From assembly GCF_009811315.1 (NCBI RefSeq), contig NZ_BLID01000003.1:186001-250000 (forward strand): a DNA stretch of 64,000 bases, given 5' to 3'. The notes under the pieces are model-generated. The model saw only the letters and a list, made by a program, of their open reading frames with translations, did not search any database and was not told where the DNA came from. The stretch is from Vibrio atypicus (GTDB lineage: Bacteria > Pseudomonadota > Gammaproteobacteria > Enterobacterales > Vibrionaceae). Positions 49,611 to 59,006 of the stretch are shown here, one piece after another; within the stretch, counting starts at the first letter, position 1; each line of letters begins with the position of its first letter. Position numbers and translations under genes: made by a program.

Positions 49611-50246
49611 TTAGCTGAGTTGAATCACTGAATACAACTGAATGTATTTCCTCACGAGTTGTTTATCGGTCGACCGCTTTAATGGGTGGGTGAACTTAAC
49701 GTAGTAGGGAGTTAAGTTAAAATGCTGTTCTAACGAGCGAGATAACTGAGATTCACTTTCATATAGGCTAATACCTTGAGTTCGGTATTCATCGATTTCA
49801 TCTGGAAGTTGACCAGTCCACCAATGGAGAAGCTCTCTACTTTGCTTACTGCGCGTGATCCAGTGATCCGTAAGTAGTAAAAGCAGATCATTGGGCTGGA
49901 CGGCAAAGCCATATTCTTCCTGCCACTGAGCGATGGTTTTAAATTGTTTGTTGCGGCAAGAACTGCCTGCGCTAACCAAATGCGAAGTTAAAATCCATAC
50001 GGTGCCAATATCAGAACTCACGCGATAATGATGTGGGTTGTCGGAAGCTGGATTGCAGTCGAGTGCTTGGTAATCATAACTATGACCAAACTCATTGAGA
50101 GTACGCGAAATTCTGCGGGAAAAAGCCAATCCTAAATGATGTTCGCTCATGCCACGGTTGTGGATAGTCGGGTAGTGCTTCTCACACAGTTTCATGCAGT
50201 CTGCTTGAAACTCATTTACGCTTTGAATTAACACATCCAGCAACAA
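49611..50246 (-). CDS. Uncharacterised protein, 211 aa
   Basis: I do not recognise this family. The 211-residue protein is soluble, with many His, Trp and Tyr residues. It contains the segments HHYRVSSDIGTVWILTSHLVSAGSSCRN and ITRSKQSRELLHWWTGQLPDE, and shows no membrane span, signal peptide or clear motif. The best start by SD is the TTG at 50246 (GGGAG, 9-base spacer); an ATG at 50195 is the alternative. It is divergent from the DUF2164 gene and on the same strand as the lipase gene, 48 bases upstream of it. Confidence 0.6.
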   Translation of the reverse strand: MLLDVLIQSVNEFQADCMKLCEKHYPTIHNRGMSEHHLGLAFSRRISRTLNEFGHSYDYQALDCNPASDNPHHYRVSSDIGTVWILTSHLVSAGSSCRNKQFKTIAQWQEEYGFAVQPNDLLLLLTDHWITRSKQSRELLHWWTGQLPDEIDEYRTQGISLYESESQLSRSLEQHFNLTPYYVKFTHPLKRSTDKQLVRKYIQLYSVIQLS

Positions 50247-50349
50247 GATCGATCACTCCCTGACTTAGCAACAGTTGCACTACATTACCACGCACATGTT
50301 ATGCTCAGTTACATTTATTATCGAAAAACTTAAAGGACGTGAATGGTTT

Positions 50350-50598
50350 ATGTCTAAGATTGAATTTACATCACAACAAAAACAGGCGATGGCTGAATCT
50401 CTACAAACCTATTTGGAAGAAGAGCTAGACGTTGAAATTGGTCAATTTGATGCTGAATTTATGTTTGACTTTATCGTCGAGAAGCTCGGGCCAACCTTTT
50501 ACAACAAGGGGTTAGAAGATGCTAAAGCGATTATGGAAAGAAAAATGATGGATATTGGTGATGAAATATACGAAATCGAACAAATTAGTGAGTTTTAA
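50350..50598 (+). CDS. DUF2164-family small protein
   Basis: This 82-residue acidic protein matches DUF2164, a family of small proteins of unknown function. Its segments KIEFTSQQKQAMAESLQTYLEEELDVEIGQFDAEFMFDFI and GPTFYNKGLEDA are distinctive of the family (positions about 2-62). The start is the ATG at 50350 with AAAGGA upstream; an earlier TTG in frame would add an unsupported hydrophobic leader. It is a single gene. Confidence 0.85.
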   Translation: MSKIEFTSQQKQAMAESLQTYLEEELDVEIGQFDAEFMFDFIVEKLGPTFYNKGLEDAKAIMERKMMDIGDEIYEIEQISEF

Positions 50599-50760
50599 TC
50601 TTTAATTTCAAGTTTGAAAAAGTTCCTTCAAAAATTTCGAACGACTTCATCAAGTTCAAATCGTTACCTTAATGTAAAGAATGGTAAATAATCTGTTTTA
50701 CAAAAGAGGTATCGAATACTCTTAACGATAAAGATATTCATTTACAGCGGAAAACAAACG

Positions 50761-51300
50761 ATGAAGTCGGAAGTAAAAAATTACAACCCAGTTGCTCGGA
50801 TAATTCATTGGGTATCAGCGGTTGTTGTAATCGGCATGTTTGCTGTTGGGCTTTGGATGGTTGATCTCTCTTATTATAGTGAGTGGTACCGGACAGCACC
50901 TCACTGGCACAAATCAATAGGAATGCTGTTGGCATTACTAACGCTATTTCGGATTGTTTGGAAACATGTGACGCCGTCACCAAAAGTTGAAGGTAGTGCT
51001 ATTGAAGTAACAGGTGCAAAAGTCGTTCATTTGGCTATGTACGTTGCATTGATCGCTCTATTTGTTTCTGGCTATTTGATCTCAACAGAAGATGGACGTG
51101 GAATTGATGTTTTCAACCTATTTACTGTACCAGGCGCTGGTGCATTGTTTGAAAACCAAGCCGACACGGCGGGTGTCATCCATTTCTATGCTGGTTGGGC
51201 ATTAATTTTAATGGCAGCTGCGCATGCGCTTGCCGCATTGAAACATCACTTTATTAATAAAGACAACACGCTACGCAAAATGATAGGAGCTTCAAAATGA
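50761..51300 (+). CDS. Cytochrome b561 (YceJ-like)
   Basis: The 179-residue inner-membrane cytochrome has four transmembrane helices and conserved His ligands in ARIIHWVSA, HWHKSIGM, VVHLAMY and IHFYAGW. It is the YceJ/CybB type, a di-haem b cytochrome that moves electrons between the quinone pool and periplasm. Its stop overlaps the yceI ATG by 4 bases. Pairs of b561 and YceI are common and the two proteins are thought to act together with polyisoprenoid or quinone substrates. Confidence 0.93.
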   Translation: MKSEVKNYNPVARIIHWVSAVVVIGMFAVGLWMVDLSYYSEWYRTAPHWHKSIGMLLALLTLFRIVWKHVTPSPKVEGSAIEVTGAKVVHLAMYVALIALFVSGYLISTEDGRGIDVFNLFTVPGAGALFENQADTAGVIHFYAGWALILMAAAHALAALKHHFINKDNTLRKMIGASK

Positions 51301-51866
51301 AAAAAAGGTTATTTGCTACCGGACTAGCTATGGCGATGGCATTGCCATTTGGTGCGAGCGCAGCGGACTATGTGATTGATACTAAAGGAGCACACGCTTC
51401 AATCAACTTTAAAGTCAGTCACTTAGGTTATAGTTTTACAAAAGGTCGCTTCAACACATTTGATGGTGAGTTTTCTTATGATCCAGCCAATGTTTCAGCA
51501 TCAAAAGTAACAGTTAATGTTGATACGACAAGTCTTGACTCTAACCACGCTGAACGTGACAAGCATATTCGTAGTAGTGACTTCTTAGATGTGTCTAAGT
51601 ATTCAACTGCAACATTCACAAGTACCAGTGTTGTCGACAAAGGTAACGGTAAGCTGGATGTTGTCGGTAACTTAAGTCTGCACGGTGTGACTAAACCAAT
51701 TACGATTGATGCTGAATTTATTGGCGCAGGTCAAGACCCTTGGGGTGGTGAGCGTGCTGGTTTCAGCGGTACAACTCGCTTAGAGTTGGCGGATTTTGGT
51801 ATCGCAGTTATGGGCGCATCAAGTTATGTTGATATGGAGCTATTCGTAGAAGGCATCCAGAAGTAA
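51297..51866 (+). CDS. yceI: YceI-family periplasmic polyisoprenoid-binding protein
   Basis: The 189-residue protein has a signal peptide (MKKRLFATGLAMAMALPFGASA). The YceI lipocalin-like barrel is seen as DTKGAHASINFKVSHLGYS, TSLDSNHAERDKHIRSSDFLDV and LSLHGVTKPI. Family members bind isoprenoid lipids such as ubiquinone precursors. It is the second gene of a two-gene operon with cytochrome b561 (ATGA overlap), and a strong terminator follows. Confidence 0.95.
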   Translation: MKKRLFATGLAMAMALPFGASAADYVIDTKGAHASINFKVSHLGYSFTKGRFNTFDGEFSYDPANVSASKVTVNVDTTSLDSNHAERDKHIRSSDFLDVSKYSTATFTSTSVVDKGNGKLDVVGNLSLHGVTKPITIDAEFIGAGQDPWGGERAGFSGTTRLELADFGIAVMGASSYVDMELFVEGIQK

Positions 51867-51890
51867 CCCAATCATTATTTAAAATAAAAA

Positions 51891-51919
51891 GCCCTCTACC
51901 GAAGTAGAGGGCTTTTTTG
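51891..51919. terminator. Intrinsic terminator after yceI
   Basis: AGCCCTCTAC (51891-51900), loop CGAA and GTAGAGGGCT (51905-51914) form a 10-bp stem, followed by a T-run and preceded by an A-run. It ends the b561-yceI operon and may also serve the convergent focA-CBS gene. Confidence 0.93.
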
Positions 51920-51979
51920 GTCAAGCGACTTATTTCCCGACCAAATTCCTAGCGAACATCACGTTGTTATTTTTGTTTG

Positions 51980-53431
51980 TTACGCGCTTTCTAGTTCAAG
52001 TTCTTTCTCTACTAAGCTCACTCGCTCACCATAGACACGGCGTAGGGAAGCCAATACGTTTTGACGAGCCACCACACCAACAAACTTGCCGTTTTCAATC
52101 ACTGGTAACACGTGCGGTTTGTTCACTTTGATACTCTTTGCGCGCTCTTCTAAAGATAAGGTGGTAAAGGTTGTTGCAATGCCCATGCTTGTTGTTGGGT
52201 AAAGCTGCTCTTTGTCGATACAAAGGAACTCGGCGACATCAACCAATTTATCGGTCGCGTCGATAGCAATCACATCGCGAGCCATTAAATCGACAACTTT
52301 TTGGCCTTGAGTTGGTAGGTAGTCTTGGCACCATAGGTCAACCATGACGTCATGTGCTGAAAAGAAACCAACCAGTCTGCCTTCAACATCCACGACAGGC
52401 GCGCTTACCATGTTGTTGTCCAGAAGAGTGTCGATTGCAGCAGGCGTGGTCATCTCTGCACTTAGAATGACTGGAGTTGGGTTCATGATATCTTTAACTA
52501 GGATGTTTGCGTTCATAGTGGTTTCCTTAACTGACGTAATGTTTGTGGTTGTAGTGATAGATGCAACTGATGCTGCTTTTAGTTGTGGTCTGCGGTAGAT
52601 GCACCAGTTAGCTAGGCCAACTAAAACTGCACCGCCGACGATGTTACCTAGCGTGACCGGAATAAGGTTCGCTGTTACAAATTGGAAAATGTTTAAGTCT
52701 GCGTAGTGCGCGGACGTTGTGCCGACTTGTGACCAGAATGCGTCTGGTGCAAAGTTTTGGATAACAATGCCAAGTGGAACCATAAACATGTTTGCGACAC
52801 AGTGTTCAAAGCCACTAGAGACGAACATTGCCACTGGCATAATGGTCATCGCTGCTTTAGTTAATGCATTGGCACTACTGAACGTTAACCAAATTGCTAA
52901 ACAAACAAGCAGGTTACATAACACGCCTAGAGCAAACGCCTGAACAGGTGTGTGGTGCAGTTTATGCTGTGCGATGTTTAACGCATTTAATCCCCATTGA
53001 CCGTGGTCCATTTGGTATAAACCCGCCGCAGAAACGATAAGTAGTAAGATCATTGCGCCGATGAAGTTGCCAACGTAGACCTTGCCCCAAATCGAAAGCA
53101 TCTTGCCAAAGCTAATCTGCTTGTTTGCCCAAGAGATGCTCGACAACACTGAACTAGTAAATAGTTCGCCACCGCATATCACGATGAGAATTAAACCCAT
53201 ACTGAATGCTAAGCCACCAGCTAGTCTGCTTAACCCCCAACCGGTATCGGTGCTGCCTGTTGTGACTGTGATATAGAAAAGAAAGGCAAGTCCGATAAAT
53301 GCACCAGCCATAATGGCTAAGCTTAATGTCATACCGCTGCTTTTCTTTGCTTTACTCAGGGCAAACTTTTCTGCCTCTGCCATCATTTCTACCGGTGAGA
53401 AATATTGGTTGTTGGTTTGTGCTTGTGTCAT
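51980..53431 (-). CDS. focA: Formate/nitrite transporter (FocA type) fused to CBS-domain pair
   Basis: The 483-residue protein joins a FocA/NirC-family channel (about residues 1-280) to a C-terminal CBS-domain region (about 306-483). In the channel, CGGELFTSSV carries the conserved Thr and FEHCVANMFMVPLG the central His, among six transmembrane helices. The CBS part shows VKDIMNPTPVIL, NNMVSAPVVDVEGRLVGFFSAHDV and PHVLPVIENGKFVGVVARQNVL. CBS pairs usually sense adenosine nucleotides. The start is the ATG at 53431 with GGGGAG. A second ATG at 52516, preceded by AAGGAAA, lies exactly at the domain border. It may give a separate CBS protein. Confidence 0.9.
   Translation of the reverse strand: MTQAQTNNQYFSPVEMMAEAEKFALSKAKKSSGMTLSLAIMAGAFIGLAFLFYITVTTGSTDTGWGLSRLAGGLAFSMGLILIVICGGELFTSSVLSSISWANKQISFGKMLSIWGKVYVGNFIGAMILLLIVSAAGLYQMDHGQWGLNALNIAQHKLHHTPVQAFALGVLCNLLVCLAIWLTFSSANALTKAAMTIMPVAMFVSSGFEHCVANMFMVPLGIVIQNFAPDAFWSQVGTTSAHYADLNIFQFVTANLIPVTLGNIVGGAVLVGLANWCIYRRPQLKAASVASITTTTNITSVKETTMNANILVKDIMNPTPVILSAEMTTPAAIDTLLDNNMVSAPVVDVEGRLVGFFSAHDVMVDLWCQDYLPTQGQKVVDLMARDVIAIDATDKLVDVAEFLCIDKEQLYPTTSMGIATTFTTLSLEERAKSIKVNKPHVLPVIENGKFVGVVARQNVLASLRRVYGERVSLVEKELELESA
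52516..52528 (-). promoter_or_regulatory. Internal SD and ATG inside focA-CBS
   Basis: On the minus strand AAGGAAA (52528-52522) stands 5-7 bases before an in-frame ATG at 52516. Translation from it would give a 178-residue CBS-only protein beginning MNANILVKDIMN. The site sits at the end of a Thr/Ser-rich linker between the domains. Confidence 0.5.
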
Positions 53432-53602
53432 TGCCACTCCCCAGTGAAATACATAGTTACCTCCTAATGTTTGCAAGCAGTATTGCTGCGTTGCCAATTC
53501 AGATTAGGGATGTTGGGAGTAGAGGTAAAATTGATAATATTTAAAATCTTTATCAAATTTATTGATATAGCGTTGGGGCAAGGTAAAATGAAACGGCTTG
53601 CG

Positions 53603-53614
53603 TATTTATAAATA
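53603..53614. promoter_or_regulatory. 12-bp dyad in focA/LysR divergent region
   Basis: TATTTATAAATA is a perfect palindrome 57 bases before the LysR-type gene start. LysR regulators often bind interrupted AT-rich dyads near their own start, but the spacing here does not give an exact T-N11-A box, so this is only suggestive. Confidence 0.3.
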
Positions 53615-53670
53615 GTTTTACGTATAAACCTAATCAGGTTAAAGCCAAATAAATCAAGGATAGGAGCGTA

Positions 53671-54576
53671 ATGCGTTACTCATTAAAACAATTGGCAGTA
53701 TTTGACGCAGTGGCGAACACGGGTAGTGTCAGCCTCGCAGCCGACAAGCTCTCTTTAACGCAATCAGCGACCAGTATGTCGCTATCTCAACTCGAAAAAA
53801 TGTTGGGTAGACCCTTATTTGAGCGCCAAGGGAAGCAAATGGCTCTTACTCATTGGGGGATGTGGCTCAGACCTAAAGCAAAGCGCTTACTTCAAGATGC
53901 ACAACAGATTGAAATGGGCTTTTATGAGCAGCATTTGCTCAGTGGACATATCAAGCTCGGGGCGAGTCAAACACCTGCGGAGCACTTAGTTCCAGACCTT
54001 ATCAGTATTATTGATAATTCATTTCCTGAGATGCGAATTTCCCTAAAAGTTAAGAGTACTGACAGCGTTATTCAAGGTGTATTGGACTACAAATATGATC
54101 TCGGGATCATAGAAGGGCGCTGCGATGACAACCGAATTCATCAAGAAGTGTGGTGTCGAGATCACTTAACGGTTGTCGCGGCTGCTCACCATCCATTTTC
54201 ACAACAAGAAAAGGTCAGCCTAGCCCAACTTGAACAAGCTCGCTGGGTGTTAAGGGAGCACGGAAGTGGTACTCGCATGATTTTTGATAGCTCTATTCAT
54301 CATTTAATTGAAGATCTGGATGTGTGGCGTGAATATGAACACGTTCCAGTTTTGCGCAGCATGGTAGAACACGGACAGTATCTAACTTGCCTTCCTTACC
54401 TCGACGTAGAGCGACATATTGAAAGTGGCCAATTGGTTGCGCTGAATGTGCCTGATCTCAACATGGAGCGAACTCTATCCTTTATTTGGCGCGCAGATAT
54501 GATTGAAAACCCTCTCGTAGAGTGTATCAAACGCGAAGGTCTTAGAATGATGAAAGGCAAGCCGACGATTTTATAA
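53671..54576 (+). CDS. LysR-family transcriptional regulator
   Basis: The 301-residue protein has an N-terminal LTTR helix-turn-helix (LKQLAVFDAVANTGSVSLAADKLSLTQSATSMSLSQLEKMLGRPLFERQ in one run of residues 5-53) and a C-terminal effector domain (HLTVVAAAHHPFS, RWVLREHGSGTRM). A SGTR-like co-inducer loop is visible. It is divergent from focA-CBS with 239 bases between starts, so it may control that gene, though this is inference from position. SD AGGAG lies 7 bases before the ATG. A 12-bp dyad lies in the shared region. Confidence 0.92.
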   Translation: MRYSLKQLAVFDAVANTGSVSLAADKLSLTQSATSMSLSQLEKMLGRPLFERQGKQMALTHWGMWLRPKAKRLLQDAQQIEMGFYEQHLLSGHIKLGASQTPAEHLVPDLISIIDNSFPEMRISLKVKSTDSVIQGVLDYKYDLGIIEGRCDDNRIHQEVWCRDHLTVVAAAHHPFSQQEKVSLAQLEQARWVLREHGSGTRMIFDSSIHHLIEDLDVWREYEHVPVLRSMVEHGQYLTCLPYLDVERHIESGQLVALNVPDLNMERTLSFIWRADMIENPLVECIKREGLRMMKGKPTIL

Positions 54577-54770
54577 TCGTTTTTGTCTGATGAGCGCCTA
54601 ATCTGGTATTACCTAATTCTGTTGAAATATCGATTGCATCACGTATTTATTGTTGTTTCTTTATTTTGTTACCTGAATAGTGTGATCTGCATATTAACTA
54701 TCAGTATCAAATCTTCTTAATATGCCTACTTGTACTTTTGATGTGTCAAAAAACACACAACGAGGCCGTT

Positions 54771-55256
54771 ATGAGCACACTAGTCGCAATTGCATTAACA
54801 ACAGGAATTCTTTCTGGCTTATGGGGATGGATAGCCATTACATTGGGTCTACTCTCTTGGGCTGGATTTTTAGGGTGTACTAGTTACTTTGCGTCACCAA
54901 ACAGCGGGCTGAAAGGTCTAAGCGAAAGTTTGATGACTAATATGACAGGTGTGTTTTGGGCGATGGTGATTATCCACGCTTCACAATTCGCGTCTCTTGA
55001 AATCTTGGGTTATATGATTACTGCGGTTGTTGCATTTTTCATGTGCGTACAAGCGAAACAACGTTTGCTTGCTTACATCCCAGGGACATTCATTGGTTGT
55101 TGTGCCACGTTTGCTGCTGATGGCAACTGGAAATTGGTTATCCCTTCGCTCATTTTGGGAGGCATTTTCGGTTACCTAATGAAGGCAAGCGGACTTTGGT
55201 TGCATCAGAAGTTCAACCAAACGCAGTCAAACTCGGAGCTTCAAACGAGAGCTTGA
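54771..55256 (+). CDS. DUF1097-family inner-membrane protein (YcdZ-like)
   Basis: This 161-residue protein has about five transmembrane helices and matches DUF1097 (WAGFLGCTSYFASPNSGLKGL and IPGTFIGCCATFA are typical). E. coli YcdZ is a distant relative. The function is unknown. The ATG at 54771 has GAGG 5 bases upstream; an in-frame ATG at 54738 has no SD. A strong terminator follows. The 194-base upstream gap has no recognisable site. Confidence 0.88.
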   Translation: MSTLVAIALTTGILSGLWGWIAITLGLLSWAGFLGCTSYFASPNSGLKGLSESLMTNMTGVFWAMVIIHASQFASLEILGYMITAVVAFFMCVQAKQRLLAYIPGTFIGCCATFAADGNWKLVIPSLILGGIFGYLMKASGLWLHQKFNQTQSNSELQTRA

Positions 55257-55319
55257 TTGTGCTGCCACTATCAGCCTGATGATAATGGCAACCCCCGATT
55301 GATTTGTATCTAGTGATAC

Positions 55320-55354
55320 GCGGCATTGATTGTAATAATCAATGCCGCTTTTTT
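55320..55354 (+). terminator. Intrinsic terminator after DUF1097 gene
   Basis: GCGGCATTGATT (55320-55331), loop GTAAT and AATCAATGCCGC (55337-55348) form a perfect 12-bp stem followed by TTTTTT. The T-run touches the stop codon of the convergent YbjD-like gene. Confidence 0.93.
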
Positions 55355-56981
55355 ATGTATTGCCATTCGCCATTGTGATGACACGTTTTAGCGTCCATCT
55401 AAGGAGGATCGGGATGCATTCAATACCGCGTTCTTCACAGTGAGACACGATGGCTAAGGCTAAATCAGGCTTAGCGAACTTCTTCAACACTTTCGCTACT
55501 ACTTTTTTGGCCGGGATTGGGTGATCAAGCGGGATACGTACTTTCTCTTTGAAAAAGCTTTCAAAACCGTTGTTGTAAAGATAATGCTCTATGTCTCGGT
55601 CGGGCAGTTCCGTTAAGCGGTGGCGCTCCTGATCGTTACCGAGTTGAGCTTTTACCGCAGCGGCATATTTTTTACCCGCAGGATCGCCATCTGTTACAAC
55701 ATGCCAGTCAATACCAAATGCTTTTGCGACCTTGAGTAGAGACTTCAAGCCTGATTGAGCAAACTCGATAATTTGAACGCCTTCTGCTGCAAGGTTATAG
55801 CCACATTGGTTAGCAAGTTCGTTGAATAGCCATACTTCTGTTTCACCTTCTACCAAAAGCCAGCATCTCGCAAAGAGTGCGCCTGAACGATGAAAGCGAA
55901 TATGAAAACCAATACGGCGCAGCTCGTCTCGGCTCAGGCCTTGGGCGGGTAGGTAAGTGGTAATGGTTTTGTCTGACTGTCGGACTAAACGGCGGATCGA
56001 GTGTAAAGGGACTTGGCCCAATAACTCGCCACTGTTGGTGGTCAGAATTTTTTGCATTGGCAATAATTGCAGTAAGCTCCATGCGCGTGCGAGGTGAGTT
56101 GGGTGTAAGCGGCCTTCAGGATCTTCAATGATCAATAGTGGGCGAGCACAGCGTCTAAGTTGATTGGGGCCTTTTGCTTGCAAATACGCATTTAATAAGC
56201 CCATAAACAGCAATCGAGTTTGTTTGTCATTCTCTTCAACGACTTGAGATAAGCTCTTATTGCTAGGAGAAGAGTTAAAGAATATCCCATCACGCTGCTT
56301 GCGTGGGTTTTTACGCGTATTGGATTTGAAGGAAAAATAGTGGTCAACTAGAACCCCCATCGAATTTAAACTACTGCGCATTTCCCCTTTGTTAACATGT
56401 CCTGGAACCGCCATGAGACGGCGACAAGTATTGTTGATTCTTTTTTCTATGCGGTTATTGCTGTCGCCGTTGAGAGTGATAGGGCGCTCAAACCTACGTG
56501 AATCTTTTAATCGAATCACAGGGTGCAGTGTCATCAATTCTTGGGCGAGTTTTTCAGAGTGATGAAGGGGCTTTGGGTTTCCCTGCTCGTCTAAGAAGGC
56601 GTACCGAGTATTGATATCATAACCGTCGCGGCTGGCACTCAAGCGATAAATGATTCGATTGGTTCCTTCCTCATCTTGAATCCATACTGGTTTGATTTTC
56701 CGATAACGGCCGGACTGCATTTCATTCTTATCAGTAGATACTAAGCTGAGAACAATCTGTAAATGTTGGCTTTGTGGGTGAGCAATAGAATAGTCGACGT
56801 GAAAATCAGTCATCTCAAATTGATAAGGGACACCTTCAGCTGGTAGGGCAACAGAAAGCGCATCGAGTAACGATGATTTGCCCCAAGTGTTTTCGCCTAT
56901 CAAGGTTGTCAGCTCGTCGAAGGCGATCGATAAACGTTTAATACCTCGAAAACCTGATATTTCAATCCTTTCTAGCAGCAT
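55353..56981 (-). CDS. ybjD: OLD-family ATP-dependent endonuclease (YbjD/DUF2813-like)
   Basis: The 542-residue protein has an N-terminal SMC-like ATPase half (ISGFRGIKRLSIAFDELTTLIGENTWGKSSLL with P-loop GENTWGKSS near residue 33) and a C-terminal TOPRIM nuclease domain (LLVEGETEVWLFNEL, VTDGDPAGKKYA). This is the YbjD layout in the OLD family. The ABC signature half includes LLIIEDPEGRLHP as the Walker B segment. The role is probably DNA repair or defence; relatives without partner genes are usually housekeeping. No partner helicase or gabija-type gene is next to it. Confidence 0.9.
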   Translation of the reverse strand: MLLERIEISGFRGIKRLSIAFDELTTLIGENTWGKSSLLDALSVALPAEGVPYQFEMTDFHVDYSIAHPQSQHLQIVLSLVSTDKNEMQSGRYRKIKPVWIQDEEGTNRIIYRLSASRDGYDINTRYAFLDEQGNPKPLHHSEKLAQELMTLHPVIRLKDSRRFERPITLNGDSNNRIEKRINNTCRRLMAVPGHVNKGEMRSSLNSMGVLVDHYFSFKSNTRKNPRKQRDGIFFNSSPSNKSLSQVVEENDKQTRLLFMGLLNAYLQAKGPNQLRRCARPLLIIEDPEGRLHPTHLARAWSLLQLLPMQKILTTNSGELLGQVPLHSIRRLVRQSDKTITTYLPAQGLSRDELRRIGFHIRFHRSGALFARCWLLVEGETEVWLFNELANQCGYNLAAEGVQIIEFAQSGLKSLLKVAKAFGIDWHVVTDGDPAGKKYAAAVKAQLGNDQERHRLTELPDRDIEHYLYNNGFESFFKEKVRIPLDHPIPAKKVVAKVLKKFAKPDLALAIVSHCEERGIECIPILLRWTLKRVITMANGNT

Positions 56982-57213
56982 ATAGTAACTCCAGATTCGC
57001 TACTTCAACTTTAAGCATAATAGAAAAGTTTCGAATAAGCAGAAGGTTACCTCACAAACTTAACTTTCAGCTGAATGACAGGAACAAACTTCAACATGAC
57101 AAACATCAACTAAATAGATGTATAACAGATAGCTATTACAAGAAATTTGTGAATTTTAATGAATTTGTCACCTTGGATGCGTTAGGATGTAGCTGAAAAG
57201 AGAGAATGAAATT

Positions 57214-58965
57214 ATGAAATATAAAAACAATAAGCCAGCAAGAATTAAGTTGGCGCACATTAATGACACGCACTCCTATTTTGAACCTACGTCACTGCAG
57301 TTTACGCTCAACATCGAAGGGCAAACACTCACGCCTTATGTCAGTGCTGGTGGCTTTGCTCGCATTGCTACCCGTAAAAAGCAACTGCTGCAACTCGCGC
57401 AAGAGAATGATCAAGCCTTCTTGCTTCTACACGCAGGCGATTGTTTCCAAGGCACTCTATACTTCTCGCTGTTCAAGGGAGAAGCAAACGCGACCATGCT
57501 TAATGCGTTATCGATTGATGCTATGGCGCTAGGCAACCATGAGTTGGATATGGGCAACTTACCCGTTGCACAGTTTGCAAAACAGATCGAGTTTCCATTG
57601 CTTGCGGGGAATTGGGATTTATCGAACGAAGATATCAATAAAACTTGTCGATTAAGTGATAACGACTTAGTAAAAGCCTTTAATTCCGATGCAAAAACAG
57701 CTAGCTGGATCATCAAATATGCCCAAAATGAGCCGATTGCTATTTTTTCGCTCGCATTAGACAAAATGGCTGATATTTCCAACCCGGATATAGATACTCC
57801 ATTTGTTAATGCAATCGACACCGCAAGAGCAACAGTTTCCGCTATTCGCGCTCAAGGTATCAACAAAATCATTCTGTTGAGCCACATGGGCTACGATGCT
57901 GATCTTGATATGGCTGAAAGAGTCGACGGCATTGGGCTTATCGTCGGCGGTCATAGTCATCGACTCCAAGGGGACTTTTCTAATCTGGGGTTGAAAGCCG
58001 ATGATCCATATGGGATTAAGATCAACGGAACTCACGTTGTTCAATCCGGCTATCACTCTTTAAGTATGGGCCACTGTGACATTGAATTTGATGCGTCAGG
58101 CGAAGTGGTTGAGTTTCACGGTAAAAACGAGTTATTACTTGGCCGTCGCGTCTTTATTGATGCAAGTATGAGCGAAACCGGAGAAAGCGATAATTATAAG
58201 CTTGCCCGTAGTTATATTGACCAGCACGAAAATGTTTGGGTATGCAAGAAAGATCAACAAGTGCAACAGCTACTTATGGACAAGTACACCTGTCAGGTAA
58301 GAGCATTACAACGTCACGTTATTGCAACTGCGAATCACTCTCTGCGCCATATCCGCGTACCTGATGAAATCGGGCCGAGCCAACTCGCGCCGCTGGTCGC
58401 TGAATCATTCGCTTATATGATGACTCAGCAAGGTTTTGAAGTGGAGTTTGCGATTCACAACGCTGGTGGAGTACGCACATCTCTTAACGCCGGGAATATC
58501 TCTGTGGCAGATATTGCCGGAAAACTGCTACCGTTTGCCGTTCCGATCGGTGTTTATGAGCTGAAAGGCAAAGACATTGCCGCTACCCTCGAGGGGGCGA
58601 TAGATAATGCGTTGAACAATGGTGTTGAAGGTACAGGTGATGGCTCTTATCCATACGCGTATAACTTAAGCTTTGATTACGATTTCGAATCCGCTAAAGG
58701 TAGCCGCATTAAAAACTTAAGTATCTTCCGCCCTAGTAATGGTTGGCAACCTATTGATCCCGAACGATTTTATAAAGGCACATCTTCAGCGTATACCATG
58801 AAAGGTAAAGAAGGGTATGAGGCCATTTGCCGTATGAAAGGCGAGGGAGTTGTGACAACCGAATCAATGGCTGATTGCTTTATTGCATTGCTCAAACAGC
58901 ACCCTGAAACCATTAACCGTGGCCTGAATACCACCAGCCAAGTTGGTTGGCACAAAGGTTGCTGA
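57214..58965 (+). CDS. UshA-like metallophosphatase / 5'-nucleotidase without signal peptide
   Basis: This 583-residue protein has the calcineurin-like phosphatase domain (LAHINDTHSYFEP, LHAGDCFQG, LGNHELDMG, LLSHMGYDADLDMA, GGHSHRL). A 5'-nucleotidase C-terminal domain follows (IHNAGGVRTSLNAGNISVADI, GTSSAYTMKGKEGY). The metal ligands are complete. Unlike UshA it has no export signal: the protein opens MKYKNNKPARIKLAHIND. It is therefore probably cytosolic and acts on nucleotides or a related phosphoester inside the cell. It stands alone with a 232-base leader containing no clear site. Confidence 0.88.
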   Translation: MKYKNNKPARIKLAHINDTHSYFEPTSLQFTLNIEGQTLTPYVSAGGFARIATRKKQLLQLAQENDQAFLLLHAGDCFQGTLYFSLFKGEANATMLNALSIDAMALGNHELDMGNLPVAQFAKQIEFPLLAGNWDLSNEDINKTCRLSDNDLVKAFNSDAKTASWIIKYAQNEPIAIFSLALDKMADISNPDIDTPFVNAIDTARATVSAIRAQGINKIILLSHMGYDADLDMAERVDGIGLIVGGHSHRLQGDFSNLGLKADDPYGIKINGTHVVQSGYHSLSMGHCDIEFDASGEVVEFHGKNELLLGRRVFIDASMSETGESDNYKLARSYIDQHENVWVCKKDQQVQQLLMDKYTCQVRALQRHVIATANHSLRHIRVPDEIGPSQLAPLVAESFAYMMTQQGFEVEFAIHNAGGVRTSLNAGNISVADIAGKLLPFAVPIGVYELKGKDIAATLEGAIDNALNNGVEGTGDGSYPYAYNLSFDYDFESAKGSRIKNLSIFRPSNGWQPIDPERFYKGTSSAYTMKGKEGYEAICRMKGEGVVTTESMADCFIALLKQHPETINRGLNTTSQVGWHKGC

Positions 58966-59006
58966 TTTTTCCACGATAATCCTATTAGCGATGACTTGGG
59001 GGAGTT

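Noticed and set aside
55353..56981. A phage-defence system based on the OLD-family nuclease
   Set aside because: The protein matches the stand-alone YbjD type and has no UvrD-like or reverse-transcriptase partner; neighbours are housekeeping genes.
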